Shown: positions 1 through 7,195, counted from the first letter of the stretch. The stretch is DNA of 21,561 bases from Cyanobacteriota bacterium (GCA_027482985.1 JAIXVO010000286.1:1-21561); one strand, 5' to 3'. The notes: generated by a model not told the origin, from the letters alone. Program-made: numbers and translations.

Positions 1-110
1 CATCCCAGGTCATAGACTACATCTTGCGGTGTTAGTGCAGCCAGTTGCAAAATGACCTCAACAACTGGGAAAGGGGTGGGAATAAAGCCAATGTCAGGAC
101 GGCGGGGCAT
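1..110 (-). CDS. SAM-dependent methyltransferase, N-terminal fragment (cut by window edge)
   Basis: This is a short open frame on the minus strand that starts with ATG at 110-108 and runs off the left edge, so only 36 residues are visible. It begins MPRRPDIGFIPTP and ends at VVYDLG. The pattern of a proline-rich start, a hydrophobic helix and then DVVYDLG matches the entry to motif I (the glycine-rich SAM-binding loop) of small class I methyltransferases, whose next residues are usually a GSGDGR-type loop. That loop lies outside the window, so the family call is inference from the visible N-terminus. I see no clear Shine-Dalgarno sequence. It lies 72 bases downstream of mutS2 in the same direction and could be co-transcribed with it. 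The substrate cannot be inferred. Confidence 0.6.
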   Translation of the reverse strand, partial: MPRRPDIGFIPTPFPVVEVILQLAALTPQDVVYDLG

Positions 111-182
111 AGAAGCTGGAAGAAGATGGTGACGAAACCGAAGCGAGTCGCAAGTGGTAGGGATTATGGGTAAGGCTATGAC

Positions 183-2816
183 TTATCGCAAGTAGGCGAT
201 CGTCACGCCAGCCCCGCCCTCTTCGTGGGTGGCTAACTCAAAGCGATCGACGAGGGGATGTTGTTGCAGATAGGCTTGTACGCCCAGGCGGAGTTTGCCC
301 GTACCATGCCCATGAATAATCCACACGGCCCCACCCACACTGTTTTGGGCAGATAACGCCTGATCAATCTTGAGTTCCGCATCCGCCACCCGACTGCCGC
401 GCACATCCAACGTATTTTGCGAAGTCCGAATAATCGGCGTTTCAACGACTGGCTTCACCTCTGTCGCGCCCTTCTGGCTCCTGGCTCCTGCCTCCTTCTT
501 GCGAATCTCCACCTTCTCACCCGTCAGCGATTCCACATCCGTCAGGGCTACCGACATTTTCATCAGCCCAAACCGCACTGTAATTTCTTCATCCTCGCTG
601 GGTGCTGTCAATACTTCCGCCGTTTGTCCCAGGCGCGGAATCCGAACGCGATCGCCCACCTTCGGACGAAAACTCGGTTTCGGCGGCGCTTTTTGCTGCT
701 GCGACGGGAGATGCTTCTGCCCCAGTACATTCACCGTATCCGTGGCTTGTTGTGCCGCTTGTGCCGTTTGCGGACCCTGTTGCAACTGCCGAATCACCTG
801 GGCAATCTCTCGTTTTGCTTCCGCGATCGCGGCCTGCACTGCCTGTTCTTGCCCCAACTGCAACGACTTCTCCCGCGCTTGAAGGGAGGTCGCCTTCCGT
901 GCCACTTCGTTGTAGAGCCGCTCCGCATGGCGCAGCAGTTTTTCGGCTTCTTCCGACTTCGTTTCCTGCCGTTTGCGCTGGGCTTCCAATCCAGCAATCA
1001 CCTCATTCACATCCTGCGAAGCACCCCCGACATAGGTTTTTGCCGCCGCAATAATGTCCTCTTGCAACCCCAACCGACTGGCGATCGTCAACGCATTCGA
1101 TCGCCCCGGAATTCCCCACAGCAGCCGATAGGTGGGCGACAGCGTCGCGACATCAAATTCTACCGACGCATTCTCAAAGCGATCGTCCTGATACTTCAAG
1201 GCCTTCAACTCACCAAAGTGCGTCGTCGCCACCGTCAACCCCGCATGATCCGCCAGGTACTTGAGTAACGCGATCGCCAACGCGCTCCCCTCCGACGGAT
1301 CTGTTCCCGCCCCCACCTCATCCAGTAACACTAGAGACAGGCGATGCTCAGTAGGCACCCGCTCAGCCACACCAAACGAGGGGCTGTAGTCAACTGCTAA
1401 ATCAGCATCCTTGCCTTCCTCTTGGCTCCCTTCACCACCCTCTGCTTCTCCCGTCTGCCGTCTGCCGTTTGCCTCCTCTCGACCTGCCCCTAACGCCAGC
1501 AAAATCCGACTAATCCGCCGAATATGTCCCGAAAATGTCGAAAGGCTTTGTTGCAGCGATTGTTCATCGCCAATATCCGCCAGAATTTGGTCAAACCACG
1601 GCAGTTCGACGGGTTCCTTCGCGGGTACAAAAAGTCCCACTTTTGCCATCAGCGTCGCCATGCCCAACGTTTTGAGCGTCACGGTTTTGCCCCCGGTGTT
1701 GGGTCCTGTAATGGCGACCACTCGTAAATGCGGTTGAATCACCAGATCGATGGGTACGACTTCGCGCCCTTGTTCGTGCTGCTGCTGCCAAATCAGCAAG
1801 GGATGGCGCAATTGGCGCAACACGATCGAATCCCCGGCAGTGGCAGTCGGTGCCGGAAGTTCGGCTTGGAGGTTGTCGCCCTCAGCCACCGCAAGTCCAC
1901 CTTCCGGTTGCCTCTCAGCGGTTCCAGTGGCCCACTCAATGAATCGCGGCGGATTTGCCCCCAGCCAGTAGCTATAGCGGGCGCGGGCAGTCGCCAGGTC
2001 GATCGCCGTCGCGATCGCCAGTAGTCTTTCCAGGTCGGGTTTCACTTCTGCGACTTTGGCCGTCAACCGTTGCCGAATCGCCTCTTCTTCCACCTGTTCC
2101 TGGCGTTGCAGTTGGCGCAATTGGTTGTTGAGATTCACCGTCGATTGCGGTTCCACATACAACGTGGCGCCACTCATCGACGAATCATGCACAATGCCCG
2201 GAATCGCATCTTTTTGCGGCGCTTTCACCGGGAGGACAAACCGCCCGCCCCGCTGCGTAATCACCTGTTCCTGAATGGCATTGGCCTTCCGTTGCAAAAT
2301 ACTATGCAGCAGGCTGTAAATGCGATCGCGCACCTGCTTCAGTTGCTCCCGAATCCCAGCTAGCTTCGGACTCGCCCGATCCAACACATCCCCATGATCA
2401 TCAAGGCAATGGTGAATCTCCTGCTCAATTTCGGGGTAGGTGCGTAAATCCTGCACCAACTCATTCAACACTGTCAGGTCAGGATGCTGATCGATCGCGC
2501 GGCGCAATGTTCGCGCCCCCGCCAACGTCGTCGCGATCGTCAATAACTCCACCCCCGCCAAAAGCCCTTGCAAGGCCGCTCGTTCCAACGCCTCGCCAAT
2601 ATCCCCAATGCCATCAAAACTCAACCCGCCATTCGCCCGACTTTCCAGGTCATACACTTCCCGCGTTTGCGCCAACAACGTCAAAGTCTGCGCCCGCTGA
2701 GTCGGAATCTTGAGGTGTTGCGCCGCGATCGCCCCCAACTTCGTCGCCGCAAACGTTGCCAAATGCTGACACAACCGGGACCATTCCAACAGTTCTAAAG
2801 TCTCTGCCTGTATCAA
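183..2816 (-). CDS. mutS2: Endonuclease MutS2 (MutS-family ATPase with C-terminal Smr domain)
   Basis: An 877-residue MutS2. Family members are DNA-binding ATPases linked to suppression of recombination and, in Bacillus, to rescue of collided ribosomes. The protein lacks the mismatch-reading N-terminal domain of MutS. It starts with core/lever helices and carries Walker A GPNTGGKT at residues 371-378, an STFSGH signature and Walker B LVLLDEVGAGTDP with the Asp near 499. A long coiled-coil clamp rich in Glu, Lys and Arg follows, then a KOW-like beta segment (FRPKVGDRVRIP), and a Smr nuclease domain from LDVRG at 803 to the end, including the IIHGHGTGKLR motif. The start is TTG at 2816, giving the MIQAETLELLEW start expected for the family; no ATG fits. 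Two stretches are odd. About 45 low-complexity residues are inserted between signature and Walker B (roughly 443-490), and a short linker precedes Smr (roughly 772-781). Both are encoded by heptameric DNA repeats. Confidence 0.96.
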   Translation of the reverse strand: MIQAETLELLEWSRLCQHLATFAATKLGAIAAQHLKIPTQRAQTLTLLAQTREVYDLESRANGGLSFDGIGDIGEALERAALQGLLAGVELLTIATTLAGARTLRRAIDQHPDLTVLNELVQDLRTYPEIEQEIHHCLDDHGDVLDRASPKLAGIREQLKQVRDRIYSLLHSILQRKANAIQEQVITQRGGRFVLPVKAPQKDAIPGIVHDSSMSGATLYVEPQSTVNLNNQLRQLQRQEQVEEEAIRQRLTAKVAEVKPDLERLLAIATAIDLATARARYSYWLGANPPRFIEWATGTAERQPEGGLAVAEGDNLQAELPAPTATAGDSIVLRQLRHPLLIWQQQHEQGREVVPIDLVIQPHLRVVAITGPNTGGKTVTLKTLGMATLMAKVGLFVPAKEPVELPWFDQILADIGDEQSLQQSLSTFSGHIRRISRILLALGAGREEANGRRQTGEAEGGEGSQEEGKDADLAVDYSPSFGVAERVPTEHRLSLVLLDEVGAGTDPSEGSALAIALLKYLADHAGLTVATTHFGELKALKYQDDRFENASVEFDVATLSPTYRLLWGIPGRSNALTIASRLGLQEDIIAAAKTYVGGASQDVNEVIAGLEAQRKRQETKSEEAEKLLRHAERLYNEVARKATSLQAREKSLQLGQEQAVQAAIAEAKREIAQVIRQLQQGPQTAQAAQQATDTVNVLGQKHLPSQQQKAPPKPSFRPKVGDRVRIPRLGQTAEVLTAPSEDEEITVRFGLMKMSVALTDVESLTGEKVEIRKKEAGARSQKGATEVKPVVETPIIRTSQNTLDVRGSRVADAELKIDQALSAQNSVGGAVWIIHGHGTGKLRLGVQAYLQQHPLVDRFELATHEEGGAGVTIAYLR
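474..501. repeat. Heptad tandem repeat inside mutS2 (linker before Smr domain)
   Basis: On the plus strand this reads CTGGCTC, CTGGCTC, CTGCCTC and then a degenerate unit. The 7-base period resembles the intergenic TCCTGAC heptads elsewhere in the window. In the gene it encodes part of a short Lys/Glu/Ala/Arg linker between the KOW-like segment and the Smr domain, so the reading frame is kept. Confidence 0.75.
1451..1478. repeat. Heptad tandem repeat inside mutS2 (ATPase-domain insertion)
   Basis: On the plus strand this reads CCGTCTG, CCGTCTG, CCGTTTG and then a degenerate CCTCCTC. It lies inside a low-complexity insertion between the ABC signature and Walker B of MutS2, and encodes the GRRQTGEA part of that insertion (about residues 447-455). 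Flanking bases (1430-1450) are also pyrimidine-rich, so the whole insertion may derive from repeat DNA. Confidence 0.75.
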
Positions 2817-2843
2817 ATTCTCGCAATCCGTCTCGACTCCTCT

Positions 2844-2849
2844 ATTGTA
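2844..2849 (-). promoter_or_regulatory. Predicted -10 box for mutS2
   Basis: On the minus strand TACAAT lies 27 bases upstream of the TTG start. It directly follows a long pyrimidine-rich tract (minus-strand sense), so no -35 hexamer resembling TTGACA is visible. This mirrors the rnpB promoter on the other side of the intergenic region. It is inferred from consensus only. Confidence 0.45.
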
Positions 2850-2910
2850 TGGGAGGGAGGGGGAGGAAGGGAGCGGGAGGGGAAGGGAGGAGAAGGAAGA
2901 TAGAAGCCTG

Positions 2911-2931
2911 AAGTCAGAAGTCAGGAGTCAG
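2911..2931 (+). repeat. Heptad repeat, GAGTCAG type
   Basis: Three tandem 7-base units: AAGTCAG, AAGTCAG, GAGTCAG. They are embedded in a polypurine tract that begins near 2849. This is the same unit as at 16337-16357 and, on the other strand, at 3051-3078. Confidence 0.85.
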
Positions 2932-2943
2932 AAGGAAGAATAT

Positions 2944-2969
2944 GTAGAGACGCGCCGTTGGCACGTCTC
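2944..2969. repeat. Dispersed palindromic repeat, GTAGAGACG...CGTCTC family (copy A)
   Basis: It begins GTAGAGACG and ends GGCACGTCTC around a short centre. The arms GAGACG.GCC and GGC.CGTCTC can pair as an imperfect hairpin. Two further copies occur at 16408-16436 and 16454-16480. Repeats of this look are common between genes in cyanobacteria. Confidence 0.8.
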
Positions 2970-3050
2970 GCCAGAGGATAGGAGCCGAGAAAGATGACCG
3001 TTGGGCGATCGCCAATCCTATGGCCGCATGCTGCCCCCCTACCTGCCCCC

Positions 3051-3078
3051 TCCTGACTCCTGACTCCTGACTCCTGAC
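3051..3078 (-). repeat. Heptad repeat, four perfect TCCTGAC units
   Basis: Four exact tandem copies of TCCTGAC (GTCAGGA on the minus strand) are followed by a pyrimidine tract that continues to the rnpB -10 box. The orientation is opposite to the heptads at 2911-2931. Confidence 0.9.
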
Positions 3079-3134
3079 TTCCTTCCCCTCCCTTCCCCTT
3101 CCTCCTTCTCCCTCCTTCTCCCTCCCCTCTGCCC

Positions 3135-3140
3135 TACAAT
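3135..3140 (+). promoter_or_regulatory. Predicted -10 box for rnpB
   Basis: TACAAT ends six bases before the start of the P1 helix of RNase P RNA (about 3147), which is the right distance for a -10 element. The expected -35 position (about 3112-3117) lies in a C/T-only tract and does not match TTGACA. Confidence 0.6.
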
Positions 3141-3146
3141 ACTTCT

Positions 3147-3560
3147 GGGAAGAGTAAGCGCGACGGTTGCGGGCTGCAAGTCAGTCCGAGGAAAGTCCGG
3201 GCTTCCGAAAGACCAAACTTGCTGGTTAACGACCAGTGCGAGCGATCGTGAGGACAGTGCCACAGAAACATACCGCCTACATGTGAGAGTCCCAAGAGGT
3301 TAGCTTCCAGGGGCGATCGCATCGGTAAGGGTGCAAGGGTGCGGTAAGAGCGCACCAGCAGCATCGAGAGGTGCTGGCTCGGTAAACCCCGGTTGGAAGC
3401 AAGGCTGGAGGAGCAACGGTTGGTCTTTTACCGGCTCCGGCGGGAGGCAACTCTCGCGCGTCCGCTGGAGGTGGCTGGCAACAGTCATCCTAGATAGATA
3501 ACCGTCCTCTGGTGGCATCGCCATCGGAGAACAGAACCCGGCTTATGTCTTGCTCTCCCC
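3147..3560 (+). ncRNA. rnpB: RNase P RNA (class A, cyanobacterial type)
   Basis: This is the catalytic RNA of RNase P, which trims the 5' leader from pre-tRNA. Conserved blocks appear in order. GAGGAAAGTCCGGGC is at 3188-3202 and ACAGAAACATACCGCC at 3262-3277. The cyanobacterial GGTAAGGGTG...GGTAAGAGCGCACC block is at 3324-3356. CAGAACCCGGCTTA is at 3532-3545 and pairs with the first block region as P4. The ends are set by P1: 3148-3158 pairs with 3549-3559 over 11 positions, with one A-C mismatch and one G-U pair. A HIP1 octamer (3313-3320) sits in the variable region. A TACAAT box lies just upstream. I see no strong U-tailed terminator after P1. The next gene, lysC, starts about 115 bases downstream. 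Confidence 0.97.
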
Positions 3561-3675
3561 ACCTCATCGCCCTTCCTTGATTTTGGCTTCATCCAGCGAT
3601 CGCGTTCAGGCAATTGCGGTTTAATAGTACTGGCAAGAACCCTGTCTTTGCTTGCAACTGGGAGTAGGAAATCCG

Positions 3676-5523
3676 ATGGCGTTAGTCGTTCAAAAGTATG
3701 GTGGGAGTTCTGTGGGCACAGTGGAGCGAATCCAGGCGGTGGCTCAACGGGTGAAACGTACTGTGGACGCGGGTCATAGGGTGGTGGTTGTGGTGTCAGC
3801 GATGGGCAAAACCACCGATGGTCTGGTGAAGCTGGCAAACGAGATTTCGAGTAGTCCCAATCGGCGCGAAATGGATATGTTGCTTTCGACCGGGGAGCAG
3901 GTGACGATCGCCCTCCTCAGTATGGCGCTGCAAGAATTGGGACAGCCTGCCATTTCTCTAACCGGGGCGCAGGTCGGGATTGTGACGGAAGCCGAACATA
4001 CTCGCGCCCGGATTTTGCGAATTGAAACCGATCGCCTCAATTGCCATTTGCAGGAAGGCAAAGTCGTTGTGGTAGCTGGGTTTCAGGGCATCAGTAGTAG
4101 TGACCAGTTGGAAATTACGACGTTGGGACGGGGTGGCTCGGATACTTCGGCGGTGGCCCTGGCAGCCGCGCTAAAGGCCGATTACTGCGAGATTTATACC
4201 GATGTCCCAGGCATTCTCACGACTGACCCCCGGATTGTGCCGGAAGCGCAGTTGATGCCAGAAATTACCTCCGATGAAATGTTGGAACTGGCGAGTTTAG
4301 GGGCAAAAGTGTTGCATCCCCGGGCGGTGGAGATTGCCCGCAACTTTGGGGTGCCGCTGGTGGTGCGCTCAAGCTGGACGGATGAACCCGGTACCTGGGT
4401 GCGATCGCCCGTCCCCACGCCGCGATCGCTGGAAGGGTTGGAGTTGACGCGGGCGGTGGATGCTGTCGAATTTGATCCCGATCAGGCGAAAGTCTCCTTG
4501 CTGCGGGTGCCCGATCGCCCCGGTGTGGCCGCGCGGCTATTTGGTGAAATTGCGTCGCAAGATCTCAATGTGGACTTGATCATTCAATCCATCCACGAAG
4601 GCAACACCAACGACATTGCTTTTACCGTCGTCAAAGCCTCCTCGAAGCAGGCAGAAGCCGTTGCCAGTGCGATTATTCCGGCGTTATGTGGCGGCACCAC
4701 GCCGACGGATGCGGAAGTAATGGTGGAGCAAAACATTGCCAAAGTCGCGATCGCGGGAGCCGGGATGATTGGCCGACCGGGGGTAGCCGCACAAATGTTC
4801 TCGACGCTAGCCGCCGCTGGGGTCAATATTCAGATGATTTCGACCTCCGAAGTGAAGGTCAGTTGCGTGGTGGATGCCGATGCCTGCGATCGCGCCTTAG
4901 CTGCCCTCTGTGAAGCGTTTGAAGTCAACACATCGCCCGTGCAGCAGGGAGTCGGCGGGGAAACTGCGAACTTGGATACCCCCGTCCTCGACCCTAAACT
5001 GCATCCTCCCGCGCAACCGCCAGTTCGAGGTGTGGCGCTGGATTTGAAGCAAGCCCGGTTGGCAATTCGGCAAATTCCCGATCGCCCCGGCATGGCGGCG
5101 AAAGTCTTTCAATTGCTGGCTAATCGGAATATTAGTGTGGATATGATCATTCAGTCCCAACGTTGTCGAGTGGTGCAGGGGCTGGCGACCCGCGATATTG
5201 CCTTTACCGTAGCGCAAATGGATGCGGAGATGGCGCGGCAAGTGCTAGAGCAGGCGGCGGCAGAGCTGGGTTGTGGTGAGATTGTGGTGGATACGGCGAT
5301 CGCCAAAGTCAGTATTGTCGGGTCGGGGATGGTCGATCATCCGGGTGTGGCCGCTCAAATGTTTGCAGCGCTGGCACAACACCAGATCAACATTCAAATG
5401 ATTGCAACCTCGGAAATCAAAGTCAGTTGTGTGGTGGCGGAAGCGGATGGGGCGAGAGCGTTGCAAGTCGTGCATGCGGCCTTTGACCTGGCAGGTACCG
5501 AAAAAATTCAAGTTCCCGCCTAA
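3676..5523 (+). CDS. lysC: Aspartate kinase with four ACT domains
   Basis: Phosphorylates L-aspartate in the first step of the Lys/Thr/Met/Ile pathway in the cytoplasm. The 615-residue protein opens with the kinase domain: QKYGGSSVG at residues 6-14 (ATP-binding Lys), then a STGEQV segment, [19 protein letters not shown] and the [15 protein letters not shown] region. The second half carries four ACT domains in two pairs. The second member of each pair is nearly duplicated ([16 protein letters not shown] and [16 protein letters not shown]), showing an internal duplication typical of cyanobacterial enzymes. ACT domains suggest feedback control by lysine and/or threonine. I chose ATG at 3676 because GGAG at 3661-3664 is well placed before it and [10 protein letters not shown] is the family N-terminus. 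An in-frame TTG at 3652 would add eight residues without support. Confidence 0.97.
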   Translation: MALVVQKYGGSSVGTVERIQAVAQRVKRTVDAGHRVVVVVSAMGKTTDGLVKLANEISSSPNRREMDMLLSTGEQVTIALLSMALQELGQPAISLTGAQVGIVTEAEHTRARILRIETDRLNCHLQEGKVVVVAGFQGISSSDQLEITTLGRGGSDTSAVALAAALKADYCEIYTDVPGILTTDPRIVPEAQLMPEITSDEMLELASLGAKVLHPRAVEIARNFGVPLVVRSSWTDEPGTWVRSPVPTPRSLEGLELTRAVDAVEFDPDQAKVSLLRVPDRPGVAARLFGEIASQDLNVDLIIQSIHEGNTNDIAFTVVKASSKQAEAVASAIIPALCGGTTPTDAEVMVEQNIAKVAIAGAGMIGRPGVAAQMFSTLAAAGVNIQMISTSEVKVSCVVDADACDRALAALCEAFEVNTSPVQQGVGGETANLDTPVLDPKLHPPAQPPVRGVALDLKQARLAIRQIPDRPGMAAKVFQLLANRNISVDMIIQSQRCRVVQGLATRDIAFTVAQMDAEMARQVLEQAAAELGCGEIVVDTAIAKVSIVGSGMVDHPGVAAQMFAALAQHQINIQMIATSEIKVSCVVAEADGARALQVVHAAFDLAGTEKIQVPA

Positions 5524-5555
5524 AAGTTCTTGCTACGCCTCGTTTGGAGAATTTC

Positions 5556-6257
5556 ATGCCGCTCAAGATTGAACTGATTCTGGTGCCGCAAGGCGCTGAG
5601 TACCGGGCGGTTTGTGGCGGTTTACGGCAGACGCTCAACCCCCCCACGGTGTTTCCCATCCCGGTGGGCGCGATCGCGGTTGCCGCATACCTCGAACAAC
5701 TGCATCAAACGGGTGTGCTCAACTCAGGGCAACAGGTTTTGATGATGGGTTTATGTGGTGGCTTGAAGTCTGATCTGGCAGTGGGACAGGGCGTTCTATA
5801 CGACACTTGCCTGACGACAAACAGCGATCAGGTGGGGATTCATCTGGACTGCGATCGCGCCTTGCCGACGACATTGCAACACACCCTGCCGGGAATGGTG
5901 CGGCGAGTGACAGCGGTGATGAGCGATCGCGTCATTTGGCGGGCGGCGGATAAACAGCAATTGGCGCAGGACACAGGTGCCGATGTGGTGGATATGGAAA
6001 GCTTTGCGGCAGTGCAACGCCTGACGGACTGGGGACTGACTGTTGCCACCTTGCGCGTTGTGAGTGACGATTGTCAGCATGATATCCCCAATTTAGCCGC
6101 CGCGATTGATGCTCAGGGGGCGCTGATGCCGGAAGCGATCGCGATCGCGATGATCAAACAACCCATTGCCGCCCTGCGCTTAATCCGCAATTCCATGCAC
6201 AGTTTAAAGTTGCTGCAAAGTTTGACGGCTGAGCTATTTAAAGATGTGCCCAACTAA
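5556..6257 (+). CDS. Nucleoside phosphorylase-superfamily protein, candidate hopanoid-associated phosphorylase HpnG
   Basis: A 233-residue protein of the purine nucleoside phosphorylase / MTA-SAH nucleosidase fold. Visible family features are the N-terminal LILVPQGAEYRAV (a Glu in the position of a catalytic acid), the glycine-rich MGLCGGL core, VVDMES around residues 144-149 (the substrate-ribose Glu of the superfamily) and LRVVSDD around 166-172 (the catalytic Asp). Superfamily members cleave N-glycosidic bonds. HpnG does this on adenosylhopane to give ribosylhopane. The HpnG assignment rests on general resemblance plus nearby hpnB-like and shc genes about 1-2 kb away, so it is inference. 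A generic MTA/SAH-type nucleosidase is the alternative. Start is ATG 5556, preceded by GGAG at 5546-5549; an in-frame TTG at 5544 overlaps that site and is less likely. The gene lies 32 bases after lysC. Confidence 0.75.
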   Translation: MPLKIELILVPQGAEYRAVCGGLRQTLNPPTVFPIPVGAIAVAAYLEQLHQTGVLNSGQQVLMMGLCGGLKSDLAVGQGVLYDTCLTTNSDQVGIHLDCDRALPTTLQHTLPGMVRRVTAVMSDRVIWRAADKQQLAQDTGADVVDMESFAAVQRLTDWGLTVATLRVVSDDCQHDIPNLAAAIDAQGALMPEAIAIAMIKQPIAALRLIRNSMHSLKLLQSLTAELFKDVPN

Positions 6258-6268
6258 TACGGGTGTTC

Positions 6269-6274
6269 TATAAT
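6269..6274 (+). promoter_or_regulatory. Predicted -10 box for lexA
   Basis: A perfect TATAAT lies 78 bases upstream of the lexA start, just after the stop of the phosphorylase gene. No convincing -35 hexamer is present at 17 bases. The 8-base palindrome GGTATACC (6324-6331) lies between it and the start codon and could be an operator, but it does not match the published cyanobacterial LexA box. Confidence 0.4.
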
Positions 6275-6352
6275 CTGGGTATCGTCTGGTTGTGATGGGT
6301 CGATTCGTGCATCGTCGCAACTAGGTATACCCCCTTTCGCGCCGGAGTCTCC

Positions 6353-6964
6353 ATGTCCGCCTTAACCCACCGGGAACGCCAACTACTCGCCTTTCTGGAT
6401 GACTACATTCAGCAAAATGGCTTTTCCCCTTCTGTCCGCCTAATTCGGGAGGCAATGGGCTATCGTTCCAACTCGCCCGTGCAGGTGAATCTCGATCGCC
6501 TGGAGCAAAAAGGCTACATTTATCGCGAAAAAGGGAAAGCTCGCACAGTCCGGTTAATGACGACCGATGCCTCCCCTGCTGGCGTTTTCCTGAAAGGGAC
6601 GATCGCCGCCGGGGGTGTGGTGGAATCGTTCCCAGTGCCTTCGACGGAACCATTGCAACTGCCGGAACCGTTCAATCAGCAGGGAAATTATGTGCTGGAA
6701 GTGATTGGTGACAGCATGATCGAATCCCATATCTGTTCGGGGGATTTTGTGGTTCTGCGACCTGTGGTGGATGTGCAAGCGTTGAAGCCAGGGAGCATTG
6801 TGGCGGCGCGGGTGGAAGGGGAAGGCACGACGCTGAAACACTTTTATCTTAGAGGCGATCGCGCGTTCCTGAAACCCGCCAATGCCAACTTTCAAACCCA
6901 CGAGGAAGATGCCACCCGCGTCCAGGTACAGGGTGTGCTGATTGGCGTTTGGCGACAATATTAG
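6353..6964 (+). CDS. lexA: LexA repressor / S24-family autoprotease
   Basis: A 203-residue LexA. Residues 1-70 form the winged-helix DNA-binding domain (LTHRERQLLAFLDDYIQ, then a SPSVRLIREAMGY recognition region). The C-terminal part is the S24 peptidase. The Ala86-Gly87 cleavage bond (TIAAGG), Ser121 (GDSM) and Lys162 (TTLKHF) are all present, so self-cleavage looks possible. Some cyanobacterial LexA proteins lack these residues and act as general regulators instead. In E. coli-type systems LexA represses the DNA-damage response until RecA triggers cleavage; which role applies here is not shown by sequence. Start is ATG 6353 with GGAG at 6344-6347. It is flanked by the phosphorylase gene (same strand) and the convergent hpnB-like gene. 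Confidence 0.95.
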   Translation: MSALTHRERQLLAFLDDYIQQNGFSPSVRLIREAMGYRSNSPVQVNLDRLEQKGYIYREKGKARTVRLMTTDASPAGVFLKGTIAAGGVVESFPVPSTEPLQLPEPFNQQGNYVLEVIGDSMIESHICSGDFVVLRPVVDVQALKPGSIVAARVEGEGTTLKHFYLRGDRAFLKPANANFQTHEEDATRVQVQGVLIGVWRQY

Positions 6965-7101
6965 ATCCCACAGCTCTGCGAACAGGTACTCGAAAGAATC
7001 TTTCTACCAGATCGCCCTGGTGCATCGCTAGAAATTGTTTCAACAACGTCACCACCAGAGCCTTGCTGCGAAGCCTCAGCGTTGCCCTCTGGAGGGGGTT
7101 C

Positions 7102-7133
7102 GGGCTTCGACCTGAGCGCTCAGCCGAACGGGG
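7102..7133. repeat. 32-base dispersed repeat, first copy
   Basis: It begins GGGCTTCGAC, has the perfect palindrome TGAGCGCTCA in the middle and ends GCCGAACGGGG. It is identical to 7164-7195 except for one base (C at position 11 instead of G). The flanking TTCGGGCT and AGCCGAA can pair around the palindrome. Confidence 0.9.
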
Positions 7134-7147
7134 ACGCAGCCGTCCCC
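7130..7147. terminator. Perfect stem-loop between the two repeats, possible terminator
   Basis: GGGGACG (7130-7136), loop CAGC and CGTCCCC (7141-7147) give a 7-bp GC-rich stem. A GGGGGTTTT stretch follows 8 bases later on the plus strand, but there is no clean U-run directly after the stem, so terminator function is uncertain. Confidence 0.4.
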
Positions 7148-7163
7148 TGAATTCGGGGGTTTT

Positions 7164-7195
7164 GGGCTTCGACGTGAGCGCTCAGCCGAACGGGG
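7164..7195. repeat. 32-base dispersed repeat, second copy
   Basis: This is the second copy of the unit at 7102-7133, offset by 62 bases in the same orientation, with a single mismatch and the same central TGAGCGCTCA palindrome. Confidence 0.9.

Larger units (their letters stand above)
2817..3146. other. Repeat-filled divergent intergenic region between mutS2 and rnpB
   Basis: There is no gene in these 330 bases. On the plus strand, 2849-2940 is almost all purine and ends in heptads AAGTCAG, AAGTCAG and GAGTCAG (2911-2931). A GTAGAGACG...CGTCTC hairpin follows at 2944-2969, then about 65 bases of ordinary sequence with one HIP1 octamer. From about 3035 to 3130 it is almost all pyrimidine, with four perfect TCCTGAC heptads at 3051-3078. 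The two tracts are therefore in inverted orientation. They end next to the TACAAT boxes of mutS2 and rnpB. Confidence 0.85.

Noticed and set aside
417..1268. A 283-codon plus-strand open frame opposite mutS2
   Set aside because: It lies entirely within mutS2 on the other strand, has a low-complexity Arg/Leu-rich translation and no family resemblance; it is a shadow of a well-supported gene.
3051..3078. CRISPR-like array
   Set aside because: The units are contiguous 7-base repeats with no spacers, so this is a short tandem repeat, not CRISPR.
3652..3675. Upstream TTG start for lysC
   Set aside because: The family N-terminus begins at ATG 3676, and the GGAG at 3661-3664 sits between the TTG and that ATG, serving the latter.
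3039..3838. Several minus-strand open frames across rnpB and the start of lysC
   Set aside because: The region is explained by RNase P RNA with all conserved blocks and by the lysC N-terminus; the frames are Pro/Arg-rich chance translations.
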